From assembly GCA_928724745.1 (NCBI GenBank), contig CAKMXJ010000011.1, forward strand, positions 186,001-250,000: a stretch of 64,000 nt of DNA, read 5' to 3'. The DNA is from Anthracocystis setariae (taxonomy: Eukaryota; Basidiomycota; Ustilaginomycetes; Ustilaginales; Ustilaginaceae). The notes beneath the pieces were generated by a model. It was not told where the DNA came from. It made no database searches and was given only the letters and a program-made list of their open reading frames with translations. The position numbers and the translations under genes were made by a program. Shown here in pieces: positions 49,874 to 61,696 of this stretch (positions are counted from its first letter, which is position 1; each line of letters opens with the position of its first letter).

Positions 49874-52800
49874 CACAGGCACAGAAGTACAAATTTCCGA
49901 CAGGGCGTCAGCTCAGGAAAGGCAAGCAGTTCGGCATCTCGGCACGACCACTTAATCGTTTTATTTGCATAGGTTTTTCTCTTTTTGATTCCATGGTCGG
50001 TGTTTTGGTGTTGAGTGTGAAGAAGATGATGCATGAGATCATGCTTGTCGGTGAGGGACACACAGGACAGGACGAGAGATGCGCCGATGTGGAATGATGA
50101 CCAAGCGGGACGGAGTCATAAGCCAATGGCGGGGCGCGTAGACAAACCGGCGGCCTGGCCAAGCCTAAGCCGCAGAATAAATCACTGGGCTGTACCTGAT
50201 TGACCGAAGACCACGAAAAGGTCTTAACCCTGAACCCTGGAAAAGGCTCTGCACCCACCGAGTCGACCTTGAGACCAACTTCAGCATCTGATAGAGAAGT
50301 GGTACAGTACATGGCTCGGTCGTGGATGTATTTCATGCGTGCCTGTTGCTGCTAGCGTGGCAGCAGTTGCTGTGATTGTGGTAGCTTACAATAATGTTTT
50401 CGATCCACGGCTTATCTTGCATGGGCTTACAAGCGACCGTGCTTGATGTCATTTACGCTCTGAACTCGGCCAGCCAAATCCTCCCTCTCTCTCTACGTGG
50501 CGATTGCATCACGGTCACCGAGCAGCTTGGTAAGGGATATGGGACTGTCGCAAGTCCGGCGACGACAGCATCGCAGCGATCCGATCATCGCAGCTGCTGG
50601 TGGTGCATGCTTCGGTCGCATGGTCCGAAATGGCCCGAAAGCTCAAAGGTGCCTTTGTTTGGGTTCCTATCCGTGTGAGCGAAAAAGGGAGTGGAAGGAT
50701 TCAGGACGAAAGACAGAGTTTGGTGCATTCATGATGATGAATGCGTGACAATCTGATCTGATAGACGGACGGAGTGATTGTTCGGAGGAGACGAGCTGTT
50801 TGGCCCAGAACAGGCGGCTGTTGCAGCGGTAAAAAGGCTTGACTGGACGGTTCGGACCAAGCGGGCCCGATTCCGCGCATACGATTGAGTGAAAGAGTGA
50901 TACACCAGTGAACTCATTGATTGGCGATTGGCGAATGACAGCTGAAAGCTACTGTCTGCATCCTTGGGTCAAGGGGGGAAGGGTCTCCTTGTTCGAGTTG
51001 TCGGATTGGCTGCTTAAGGTTGCCTTCCCGAGGTGGGATGCGAACTGTCGGAAATGCGAGGTTTTGAATGCAGCTAGCAGATGCAGCCTTGCAGCTCAGC
51101 TGCACAGTTGGCGTTGGCATGTTATCTCTCCGAAAAAAAAATCCACCACTGCCGAGTCTACAGCTGGCAGCTGTGTCAAGCAGAGTCTACCGTTGCGACA
51201 GGATTTGGTGTAGCTAGAGTGTACGATCTGGCATCTCACGAGGCTGCTGGCAACAAGCTGATTTGCGAAAGACCCCCTTTTTGGAAAGCCTAACGACACA
51301 TACAGTAGACAGCGGCTGAAAGCCATCGCGGTCTACGGAAACGGTTTCAAGCGCCAAAAAAAAAAAAAAAAAAGGTTCTGGCGCTTTCCGAACATACATC
51401 TCGACGTCGGATTTGAAACATGCTGGGACCTGACCCTCAGCCCAGCAAGTGGGAATTGCTGTCAGGTTTGTTTCAAAGAAGCAGCGGTTGATCAAAACGA
51501 TCAGGAGTGGGTCGGACTGCAGTCATAAAGTACATCCGTCTCAGTTTGACCTATCGAGAAGGCGAGTGAGTGTCCTTCGATTCCAGCAGGTGGCCTCTGA
51601 TCGACTTGCATCAACCGCAAACTACAGTACAGACCGAGCATCAGCGGAGCTGCAAGACCCAACACTTTAGCGCGGGCTTGGCTTGGCTCGGCTCGCGTGC
51701 CCAGCTCGCTTGAATGCGTGAGCAAATATGCTGGAGGCCAAGATGCTGCAGACATATCGAAATCAGAAGTGCAAGACAGCCAATACACTGTAACAATGAT
51801 GAACGGTCGAGGGCGAATCAAGCATCCGTCCTCAAGCAACGACACTTTGATTCAATTGCAGACTACGTAGCTAGCTGTGCTGATTGAACTTTTCAGTGGT
51901 CTCGATGAACGGTGCTAGCACAGAGCGGACCTGCGTTGAGCCCAAATTCACGCTCGTACCTGGAAGTGGTGCTTTATTATAAGTCTGGTAGGCCTCATGC
52001 GACGTTGAGTTGCATTATAATTATTATTTCATTATTATTTTACTATTATTTATATTTTATATTTTCTGATTTTGTTTTCTTGCCCAAAAAAAAAGGCACG
52101 TCGGGCATCCAGTCCGAAAATTTCCACGGTCGATGGACGGTTAGAGCAATGTCTGGTACCGACCCACTCTTCGCTTTCGCAGAGAGACAACCGAGATGCA
52201 AGATGCATGGCAGCAGACAACTAGACCACAGTGTCGGTACGGTGCGGTACGGTGCGGTGCGGTGCAGTGCAGTGCAGTACTGGACTGCACAATACTTGAC
52301 ATACAGTGGGTACTGTAGATGGCTCAAATCGGCATTCGATTGCGACATGGCAAGCTGAGCTCAACTCTGGAGAGCAGCACACTACTGAAATGCACTGAAA
52401 TGCACAATAATAATCATATCAATCCGAGTATGTACAGTATGAGCCAAGAAAAGGGAGAGGAAGAGGGAAGACGAGGATAGGATGGATTTCAGAATTACGA
52501 AACGACAAGAAGGGCCAAGTTCAGTCTCCTACCGCGTGCCCTCGCCTTGTCTCCCCTGGCCTGGCCATGCCATGCCTTGCCATGCCTTGCCTTGCCTTGG
52601 TCTGCCTTGGCCCTGGGCCCTGATCTCGCCTTCCGGGATTTGCACGCATCCTCGCCCCTTCGCTTCCCTGCCCATTGTCGTGGCTTTACATTGTCCGTGC
52701 CCTTCCTCGCCGACATACCGACCTCAATCACCAATTTTAATTACACACGTTTAGGTTCTCCCGCGCTGCTTTCTGGGCCTACCTCATTACCATCCTTTCC

Positions 52801-53490
52801 ATCCCCTCTTCTTGTTTCCGACATCCCTGCTTTCTCGCTGCCAGACTTGCTCGACTTCATTTGCGTGCGGCCCTCATCGAGACGGTCACATCCAACCGCT
52901 CCGCACATTCTTGCACTCCGTTCTCGGAGCCACAATCTTGACGCCACTTTTGCACGCTGTACTGGGCCGGTGTCTACATCATCTCATCTCTATTCCATTC
53001 GTGGTAACTTTACGCTTACCGGAACCACGTTGGCTTCTCAAGACAGCGCTGGTCTGCTTGCAATTTGCGCACCACTTGACACGGGACCGTTGCGACCGCA
53101 ACTTGACTCGCCACGACCAGTCCGTTTCTCAGCTCCTCGATCCTATTTCCAGGCCCCTGCCGTGAATACTTTGTAGATGGCAACTCTACTTGCTCGAGCT
53201 TCGTTCTCTGCAGTGTAGACGACTCCCTTGGCCAGGCATTCAACGATTATCCTCGCAGTTGGGAGTTGGGAATGCAAACTCCACCAACTCAATCGAAACG
53301 TGGTCCTCCCTCTTGGCACGGCTGCAATCACCTATAAGAAAAATATCATCTCTCATCTCTCACCGCATCTTGTTTCCCATTCAGCCCGCATACGCTCCTG
53401 TCGACTCAACGACGACAGATTTGGACCTCTATTCCTGGACTACGAGCACTGAGCAGCATCCCACCATATCGCACCGCTCCCTCCATCACA
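49874..53490. other. Long intergenic region upstream of the Zn2Cys6 gene
   Basis: These 3.6 kb have no supported gene. Features are a poly-A run near 51356-51374, an AT-rich island (about 52012-52080) and dense GTACTG/GGTGCGGTGCAGTGCAG words near 52235-52320. A tract of CCATG/CCTTG five-base repeats at about 52562-52610 and a pyrimidine-rich leader directly before the ATG at 53491 are also present. Large upstream regions with long leaders are common for fungal regulators. Confidence 0.45.
52562..52610. repeat. Pentanucleotide repeat (CCATG/CCTTG)
   Basis: Tandem CCATG and CCTTG words (GCCATGCCATGCCTTGCCAT and onward) form a degenerate 5-bp satellite in the region upstream of the Zn2Cys6 factor. 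Confidence 0.75.
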
Positions 53491-56400
53491 ATGAGCGACT
53501 CACTCGGTTCCAATATCTTGAATGACGCTGCAGCGCCCACTCCGGGCAGCTCCTCCGGCACTCCGGGTAGCAGAGGAACCAAGCGCAAAGACTCGGGTCA
53601 GATCGACATGGTGCCCAAGAACGAATTCAGCCCGATTCACGATAGCCCTGTCAACTACAACAGCGATGCCAACAATGGCAAAGACCCCAATTCGACTGCC
53701 AGATCCACTCCTGGCTCGGCCGAAAAGCCCAGCGGCAAGCGTATCAAGACCGCACGCGCCTGCGACTCTTGCCGTCGCAAAAAGATCCGCTGCGACGTCA
53801 TCGACGATGGCGGTCCGCCCATGGGCTCGGTCAACAATGGTAATGGTGGTCTCGTTTGTGCGCACTGCAGGCAGTACGGCTTCGAGTGCACCTTCTTCCT
53901 TCCCATCACCGAGACGCGCTTCAAGAAAAAGTACCAGCGAGAAGCCGAAGAGGCCGCCGCTGCTGCAGCCGCCGTCGCAGCTGCCTCGGGTGCCAACGGA
54001 GTACCAACTCAATTCTCTATGCATGCCGCCAATTTTGGTGTCACTCATCCTGCCTATCCCAACATGATGGTGGCTCAGCCGTTCATGGGCGCTCTTCACA
54101 ACCCAGCCGGCTTCCACGCCATGCAGACCAACCTCGCGCAACAGCAAGCTTGGGGCACTCGCGTCATGCCGCAACACATTCAGAGCTCTCACTTGCTACG
54201 AGCAAACCCACAGCAACAGCAACAGCAACAGCAGCATCCGCATTCGCAATCGGACGTCGATGGACCCCAGCAGCATCAGATACAAACATCGCGTTCGGCT
54301 TCTGCCCTTCCCCATGTACAGCAGCGAAGAAGCCCATCGCGCACGCCTCCGCCGGATACCCGCGTGCTTGGTCCCACCTCCATCGCTTACATCGTCCACT
54401 CCACCGCTTTCATTCCAGGCGCCGCCATCGAGGCTCACGACATCAAGCACAACCAGACCTTTGAGGTGGGCGCAAGTGGTGATGGTATCATCCGATTCCA
54501 CCGTGCCAAGAAGCTCACTAATTCTGCCTCTGAAGACGAGAAGAATGACTCTTTGTCCGCGGATGCTGAAGACGAGGAAGTCACACGCATACCTGACTCG
54601 ATCAAGGGCCGTCTGGCTGGCGATGTGGCCGAAAAGTTGGTCAACACCTACTTTGAGAAGATTGCCACTCTTTTTCCTGTCGTCACCAAGTCGGAGTTCC
54701 TGCATCTCTCGCCTACGCCGCCCCTGCTACTCTATGCTATCTGCGGAGTTGCTGCACTCAGCCGTGAGGTACCCAAGGAGGTGCTCGGCGCTGTCAAGAT
54801 GACCATCAACGCCCTTTTCCGTGAGAACGACTTTCTCTCGTCGTCCAACTCGGTCACAGTGCGCGCTCTTCTCGTCATGTCGCTCCATGCCGACCTGCAC
54901 GGACCTGCCGCGCTGCAGAGTGGAACACGGTGCTGGAACCGTACTGGCGCTGCCATTCGCATGGCTCAGGATCTTGGGCTGCACCGCGATGCCAGCGGCA
55001 AGGACGAACTCGCACACGACACCTTTTTCTTGGAGCAAAAGCGAAGGATTTGGGGATGCTGTGTCACTGCCGATCGCCTTCAGAGTATCTCATTGGGCCA
55101 TCCCATGGTGATCGACTTGACCGATTGCGATGTGCGCTTGCCGTCTCCTTACGAGATCTTGCGATCTTCCAGTGATCTGCCTTCCGACCCTACAACGGAC
55201 CGACCCTTTGCATACAATACCGAGATGCTCAAGCTTACCATCCTCTTTGGTCGAGTCATGAAGACCATCTACAGCCCAACAGGTCTTATGAACGCTACGG
55301 ACGACGAGATCCTTAGCTTGCTGCGCGACATTGATGCATGGAAAGCAGCTCTTCCTTCCGAGCTCGTCTTTGCCGGGCCGGATTCGAAGGCGCCAGCCGG
55401 TATCCTCCACGTCGGCTTCGCTTGCCTCATGATGCTCTTCTTCCGCGTTTTCATGCGTATCTCGTACATCTGCCCGACGCACCTCAAGTTCAGTCTTACG
55501 ATCGAGAGGATGAGCTCGCTGATTCAGTATTCGACCGAGGCCATCTCGTGGGTAGAGAAGAACGACTTCTACCTCGATACCATGCAGATTGTTTCGTACT
55601 GTCTTGTTTCATGTGCAACTGTGCAGTATCACGCGTTTGTCCGTCGAGGCGACCAGAATGCGCAGGCGCAGCTCCGCAAGCTCAACGAGATCATGGCTCG
55701 CTACCGGCGCGAGAACCACGAGCCGGATGACATCAGCATGCGCGGCAAAGCCGCCAGTGTCATTTCGCTGCTCTGCGACAGTGCTGTGGGCGTCTATGCC
55801 AACACGCCATCCAATGGCACGCTCAATCCAACGGCAGGTGTGACCAACCGCAAGTCGCGCGAAAACGTGTGCGGCATCGTCTTCAAGCCCGATCCTACGC
55901 GACCTGGTGGCGGTGTGTACGTGGCTGCCGAACAGAAACACGTGCTGCGCGACTTGCCCAAGGGCACCATCATCATGTCAGAGACGCAAGACGGTAGCCG
56001 CGTGCCCGCTCTTGTGCGAACGGGCAACGACCAGAACGGAGGCTGGCAGACCTACGAGCAGTACCGTGCCGCGCTTGGCTTGTCGACCAACAAGGACGCT
56101 ACCGACCAGTTTGCCGTTGCGCTGGCTAACGGCGGATTCGCCATGCTCAACAGCGTCAACAGTACGGCATTCTCTTCCGGTCAGGGCACCCCCACAACGT
56201 CGCAGGCAGCAGTTGCTTCGGGCCTCAATAGCAGTGCCAGCGTGGCTTCCTCTTCGGCAGCGCCTGCGACCAGCGGCACTGTCAGCGATTCATTGAGCTC
56301 TGATGCGCTACTCAATCTGACTCACCTTGGCGGCGAAGTGTGGCAGGACGCCGAGGGTCGGCCTGTCACTCGCTCTGGCACACGACTGCTGACTATGGTG

Positions 56401-56891
56401 CCTGTGCCACCCAATGCGATCAGCGCCAGCAATGCGTTCCTGGACTCGAATTTGGCGACGTTCGCCAACGCGTCGGAAGCCGGCAACAGTGACAGCAGCG
56501 CGGCGCCGACCAATGCCAGCAATTATCTGGGCAACATGTCGAACTTGGGCTTTGGTGGCAACGGCGGGACGCAATTGTCGGTGGCCAAGAACGCCATCAT
56601 ACCAACGGATCCGAACTTTAACTTTAACCCGCATCTCAACAATGCGTACTGGGCACCGGCCGAGTTTGTTTTCGATGCGAACAGCACGAGTGGAGCAGGC
56701 TCGGGGTCGAACAATGGCGTGGGTCTGTTTGCGTCGCGCGTCGATCCCAACATGCTAGATGGCATCCCAGGCGCACCGCTCGACTTTGCCAATTGGGACG
56801 CTTACTTTAGTCGCATGAACAATCAGGCGTCTGGCGAAAGTGCCAGTGGAGATGGCTCAACGCAGCAGAATAATCATGGCGCTCAACAACG

Positions 56892-56948
<57 letters not shown>

Positions 56949-57030
56949 ATACTCGAACGGTGATGGAACGGGGTTTGCAAATACGACGTTTGGCATTGAA
57001 GCTCAGATGATGGACGCTGGTCGATTCTAG
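53491..57030 (+). CDS. Zn2Cys6 fungal transcription factor
   Basis: This is a 1,179-residue protein starting MSDSLGSNILND. The binuclear zinc cluster uses Cys91, 94, 101, 123, 126 and 133 (C-x2-C-x6-C-x21-C-x2-C-x6-C), with RACDSCRRKKIRCDV and CAHCRQYGFECTFFLPITET. The basic residues between the first three cysteines fit DNA contacts. The central fungal transcription-factor homology domain spans about 380-720, with KSEFLHLSPTPPLLLYAICG and RIWGCCVTADRLQSISLGHP. Gln tracts occur near residues 235-245 and in the C-terminus (about 1135-1155). The C-terminal third is Ser/Ala/Asn-rich, a likely activation region. The long x21 loop is outside the common range for this family. Regulon and close orthologue are not identified. 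Confidence 0.88.
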
Positions 57031-57167
57031 GCGCGCCCACCTTTTCACTTAGACAAGCCGTGCCAGAGATGCAGCTAAATTCATTTTATTTATTGTTCAT
57101 GAAATGGAGGTCGTTGAAAGGTCAGAAGAAGAGAGAGTTGCTGTGTATGCACGGGGGCGGGGGGGGG

Positions 57168-58147
57168 TTAGAGGGTATTTTTGATATCGCGAACTAGACG
57201 TTTGGTACCTTTGACGAGTTGTTGGACTCGATGGAAGTTGGGGGATGGATTTTGCTTGGTATGGCAAGCGCATTTGCAATTATTGTGTATACCGACTGTT
57301 GAGTCGGTGCAGTTGCAAGTGCACGATGAAGAGGCTGTTGTTGTTAACTGTATTGTCGAGTTGCAGCAATGGTGGTGGTTTGGGTTGGTGTGGTAGAGAC
57401 GGCAGGGATGGTCTGGGATGCGTTGCATGGCTGATATGCTCGGGTTGGATGAGAATGGTTCGCCAGTGGCTGTGTATTGTATAACCGGTAGGGTGGATGC
57501 TCGTTTTGCTTTGGGGTGGGTGTGGGTGGTGGTGGTGGTGGTGGTGAGGTTGGGGGTTGTTGAAGTTCGAGTGATGGTAGTGTCCCGTCCGAAGACGGCA
57601 GTGGAAATGGTAGCCAACAACGTGTCAGATGCAGCAGAGTCTTTGATAGGTGACTCTGCTATGGGAGGGTCAGTTTCGGTCTTGTTCGGGTCGGCAGTTG
57701 AAGAGATGGCCGAAACAGCAACTGAGCCAAGCCCCATGACGGCACTGCCGAGCAAGCTTAGCCCCGAATAGATCAGGGTCGCAGGCGACGCAGCTTGCTC
57801 AGATGGCGTCGGGGGTAGCGGCAATTCTTGGGGATTGTTGTTGGATTGCTGGATGGATGCCATTGTAGCAGCGTTAGCTTCGAGACCGAGTTGCGGTCGA
57901 AGTAGTGCTGCTTTGACGGATGAGGGAGGTGGAGGTGAGGGTGAGGATGCAGTTCTGGCTCGCTGGGTAGGCGATGGCGTGGGATCCTTCGATATGGGGG
58001 CTACATTAACGAAAGAATCAGCGAGAAAAGGATGGGATGCGTCAGCCAAAGATCGTTTCATACAGCAATACGTTCGGTCCTATACTTACCAGGAGGTCCC
58101 CATAGCAGCACCGATGTGCTACTCGCCAGGTCTGTGATCCGACTCAT
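57168..58147 (-). CDS. Cys/His-rich unknown protein, two exons
   Basis: Joined from exon 1 (58147-58090) and exon 2 (58000-57168). The intron (58089-58001) has GTAAGT at the donor and TTAATGTAG at the acceptor, and the splice preserves frame across GPP|APISKDP. The protein is 296 residues and starts MSRITDLASSTSVLLWGPP. It has a Pro/Ser-rich N-terminus, a hydrophobic Gly/Ala-rich segment (LIYSGLSLLGSAVMGLGSVA) and a Thr-rich middle. The C-terminal region contains nine cysteines and many histidines (HPCRLYH, HHHCC, SCTCNC, NNCKCACH), which could bind metal. It ends with a basic helix (VQQLVKGTKRLVRDIKNTL). No family is recognised. The unspliced frame beginning MKRSLADASH reads through the intron and is considered wrong. 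Confidence 0.68.
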
Positions 58148-58765
58148 CCTAAGCAATGAGCTGTTCGACCGAATCAAGTCTTGGTCATGTGTGAGATCGA
58201 GAGAGAGAGAGATCGAGAGAGATCACTGAGCTTCCGAGTGCATTAAAAGGCTTGTCAATGTCAAGACGTTGCAGTGAGATGCTTGCGGTAATGTAGCGAG
58301 GTTATAATAAGCACAGCAGGTGGGTGTTGGTGTGTTGGTCTCGCCGAATCCATTGAACCCCTATGCACTATGACGGAGTGTGACGCCTTAACGCGGCTCC
58401 AACACCAAACAATTGTGTGTGATAGCAGAGCTTAACAACTTTATACCGCTAAATTGTCAGGCTGTTGTCAAGATGAGCGCAGAGTGTGGAGGTGCCAAGA
58501 TGTTATTATTTTGGTACCTTTTTACCGGTTGCAGCTTCAGTATGCGTTCCCCCACGTTTTCCATTCGGATTCTGACTGAGCCAACAACTCGCCTCTCGCC
58601 TCTCGCTCCTCCCCTTTCCTCTCCCCACCAGCATTGATCGTCACCATCTGCAACACCCTTTCAGCGGCGTATCAACCGCTATCCAGGCGCTAGCCATGTC
58701 ATCGAGGTGAACACAACCCAGCGCATCAATCATACTCTGGGCTCCGCTCCGACCAGCGTTCCACC
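58148..58765. promoter_or_regulatory. Divergent promoter region
   Basis: It lies between the leftward Cys/His-rich gene and the rightward TMEM184-like gene. It contains a GA microsatellite (about 58198-58222). A tiny upstream open frame ATG-TCA-TCG-AGG-TGA at 58696 lies 70 bp before the TMEM184-like start and may be within its leader. Confidence 0.45.
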
Positions 58766-61267
58766 ATGCCTCTCCTCAGGGCGACAGAGCTGCCGTTGCA
58801 GTTTGCTACGACGGTGCTTGCCAAGGATCCGACAGGCAAAGGTCCCGAGGGAAGCGGCTCAGGTCGATCCCTTCCTACACCTCTCCTCGTTGTCTCTACT
58901 CTTTCTGCCCTCTTTGCAACCGTGTTTTCCTTCTTCCTCATCTGGAAGCATCTCAAAAACTACCGCAAACCTACGCTTCAGCGCTATGTTGTCCGCCTTC
59001 TCCTCATGGTTCCCATCTACTCGATCGCTTCGGTCATCTCGCTCTACTCGCTCGAGCTTGCCGACATCATCGACCTCTTCCGCGACCTCTACGAGGCCTT
59101 TGTCATCTACTGTTTCTTCAACCTCCTCATCGAGTACCTAGGTGGAGAACGAAGCTTGATCGTGCTCCTCCACGGCAGGCAACCTCAAGAACACCTGTTT
59201 CCCGCCAACATCTTCTTGCATGATATGGATGCCTCCGACCCATACACCTTTCTCGCTCTCAAAAGAGGCGTGCTGCAGTACGTCCAAGTCAAACCCGTCC
59301 TCGCGGTGGCAACGCTCTTGCTCAAAGCAGCAGGCAAATACCAAGAAGGCAAAATCTCGCCTACCAACGGATACACTTGGGTCTCGTTCACCTACAACGT
59401 CTCTGTCTTCCTCTCCCTCTACTGCCTTGGCATGTTCTGGAAGTGTCTCAACGATGATCTCAAGCCGTTCCGCGTCACATCCAAATTCCTCTGCATCAAG
59501 GGCATCATCTTCTTTTCCTTCTGGCAAGGGCTGGGCATCTCGATCCTCGTCGCTGCCGGCATCGTCAACAAGGTCGGCCCCGTGTACGATCCCGAGTACA
59601 TCTCGATGGCGATTCAGGATTTCATGATCTGTTTGGAAATGCCCATCTTTGCTCTGGCACATGCGTATGCCTTCTCGCATACCGACTACATCGATCCCTT
59701 TGCGCACTATGCTGCTCGTCTGCCCGTCTACTATGCGCTTCGCGACTGCATCGGTATGTACGATGTGTTTTCAGACAGTCTCACTACGGTGAGGGGTACA
59801 GGTTATGCCTATCAGACGTTCGAGCCGAGCGAGGGCGTCGTTCACCAGCCGCTGGCGCGCCAACGTAGGTCTAAGGCTGGCTTGCGTTACACGCAAGGTG
59901 GCAAAGGCAAGTATTGGTTGCCTCAGCGTGGAACGGGCGATATACGCGATGCAACGCGTGGTGCACGACATCAAGGACCGCTTAAGAAACTTCGCAGATA
60001 CATCAACGATAAGCGCATGCAGCTTGAAGGTCATGCCCCGCTGACCCCGCAGGAGGCGGATGAGATTGTACATCAACATCCCGACTTGGCCCACCACCAC
60101 GACGATGATGGCGGAGGAACTTCGGAGAACAGTCCGCTTCTACGCCATCCCAAAGATGCGGCGAGAAGTGCGGTTCGTCATGCGGGTGAGGGCCTCGACT
60201 TTTTCGCCGAGAGACAGCTCGATTCCGACGAGGAGGCCGAGGATTTGAGGTTTGACGATCCGGATTCCGACGAGGAGGATGCGTATCAGCGGTCGAGGAC
60301 GTTGCATTTTGGCGATTATGCCTATCCGAACATCGACATCAATCGCGAGCGCGTTAGGGATGAGAGATGGCAGCACGATGACGAGATTGTGCATCGGCGG
60401 AGGAGGAAGGGGACCATCTCGAAGAGGGGTGCAGAGGAGGAGGTGGGGAGGGGGAGCAAGGGCAAGGCGCATGATAGGCGGGATGGTCTTCGAGATGGAG
60501 ATGGTGCAAGTGGGAGTTTGGAGAGTTGCGGATCTCGTGGTGAGGTGGTGGGAGTGAAGGGGAAGGCGAAACGCAAAGCGAGTCAGGGTGAGGCGAGTCG
60601 AGTGTCCAAGTCGCCCAAGAGTAGCGCCAAGAAGGATGCAAAGGAGCCTAGCAAGGGGGTTGAGGACGGTGCATCGCCGTGGCTTTCGTGGGATCGTGAG
60701 TCTGCTTCTACTTCAAGTCCGTCGAAGGTGGATGGTGAGGATAGGGGGAATGGGATTAAGGAGGCTGACGGTGCAAATTCCGAGGCGGAGGGGAAGGAGG
60801 CTGACCCGTATGGTGCAGTTGATTTGGTCGTAGAGGATTATAAAGCCGAAGAGCGCGAGCGGTTGCTCGAACGACGTCGGGGCGATCCAGCTTTGAGAGC
60901 GGGCAAAGGTACGCGAATCTTTCGCAAACAGTACCAAGCTTCACCTACAACCTCGAACGCATCCACTCCACTCAACGAAACCCCTCCACACGTAGTCAAC
61001 AGGGACGCATCTACAACAACCGCGCTCAACCCACCCGCGTCAACCGCCACCGCGGTCACCGTCAACAAGCAAGGCAAAGAGAAGCGTGACAACAAGGTCA
61101 GCGTGCAACTCGAGGATTCAAATCCACCAACAACCGATCCAATGGATAGGTTGGTCAGCAAGAGGATCGATGTGGATGATAACCACGATTTCATGCACGG
61201 CAAATCGATCTCCCCGCTCCGCTCGAATGAGACGATAGACGAGGATGGCGCGAATCCGTGGGCTTGA
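58766..61267 (+). CDS. TMEM184/Hfl1-type membrane protein (organic solute transporter Ost-alpha family)
   Basis: The ATG lies in a CCACCATGC context and the protein is 833 residues. About residues 35-335 form the seven-helix DUF300/Ost-alpha domain: HLKNYRKPTLQRYVVRLLLM, YEAFVIYCFFNLLIEYLGGE, GVLQYVQVKPVLAVATLLLK and FWQGLGISILVAAGIV. The remaining 500 residues are a hydrophilic tail rich in Asp/Glu, Arg/Lys and Ser, likely cytosolic. Fission yeast Hfl1, of the same family, is a vacuolar membrane protein that recruits Atg8 through its tail. A role at the vacuole/endosome is inferred from that relative only. The length of the tail varies widely in fungi. It converges with eIF1A. Confidence 0.88.
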   Translation: MPLLRATELPLQFATTVLAKDPTGKGPEGSGSGRSLPTPLLVVSTLSALFATVFSFFLIWKHLKNYRKPTLQRYVVRLLLMVPIYSIASVISLYSLELADIIDLFRDLYEAFVIYCFFNLLIEYLGGERSLIVLLHGRQPQEHLFPANIFLHDMDASDPYTFLALKRGVLQYVQVKPVLAVATLLLKAAGKYQEGKISPTNGYTWVSFTYNVSVFLSLYCLGMFWKCLNDDLKPFRVTSKFLCIKGIIFFSFWQGLGISILVAAGIVNKVGPVYDPEYISMAIQDFMICLEMPIFALAHAYAFSHTDYIDPFAHYAARLPVYYALRDCIGMYDVFSDSLTTVRGTGYAYQTFEPSEGVVHQPLARQRRSKAGLRYTQGGKGKYWLPQRGTGDIRDATRGARHQGPLKKLRRYINDKRMQLEGHAPLTPQEADEIVHQHPDLAHHHDDDGGGTSENSPLLRHPKDAARSAVRHAGEGLDFFAERQLDSDEEAEDLRFDDPDSDEEDAYQRSRTLHFGDYAYPNIDINRERVRDERWQHDDEIVHRRRRKGTISKRGAEEEVGRGSKGKAHDRRDGLRDGDGASGSLESCGSRGEVVGVKGKAKRKASQGEASRVSKSPKSSAKKDAKEPSKGVEDGASPWLSWDRESASTSSPSKVDGEDRGNGIKEADGANSEAEGKEADPYGAVDLVVEDYKAEERERLLERRRGDPALRAGKGTRIFRKQYQASPTTSNASTPLNETPPHVVNRDASTTTALNPPASTATAVTVNKQGKEKRDNKVSVQLEDSNPPTTDPMDRLVSKRIDVDDNHDFMHGKSISPLRSNETIDEDGANPWA

Positions 61268-61696
61268 TACAGTGCAATGCCAAGCCAACTTAGCAGTAGG
61301 TTTCAGATGTGTGACTTATAGCCGTGTTGTGCCGAAAAATCAGTTCTTTTTTGGGGGGGTTGAAAGGAGAGGGATGTGTATGGTACAACGTAAAGGTGGA
61401 GTGTGTGCTTGTACATGCGAGGAGGAGGAGGAGGAGGAGGAAAGGATGGTTGCGGCGAGGGTTGGCATTGGATTGCTGCGGGTGATGGTTGGGTGCAAGA
61501 AGCAGCGGGGCTGAGCAAATGTGCGATTGGATAGCTGAAGCCTGGTGAGGTTAGCAACGAGTCCAAGAGGAACTGCCGAGTGCGGAAACCAGAGCTGCGC
61601 CATGCAGAAGCCGAAGCAACAGAACCGCTGCGACGCAACGCACCAATGTGAATCCACCCTCTTGCTTCCTTTTGCAACGGATGCTAAGCAGCAGTT
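61268..61696. other. Convergent 3' region
   Basis: The stop codons of the TMEM184-like gene and eIF1A face each other across 429 bp. A (GAG)n run lies at about 61420-61441. No gene is seen. Confidence 0.45.

Noticed and set aside
52547..53176. 209-codon plus-strand frame upstream of the Zn2Cys6 gene
   Set aside because: It begins in the pentanucleotide repeat, is Ser/Pro/Leu-rich as expected from pyrimidine-rich leader DNA and shows no domain.
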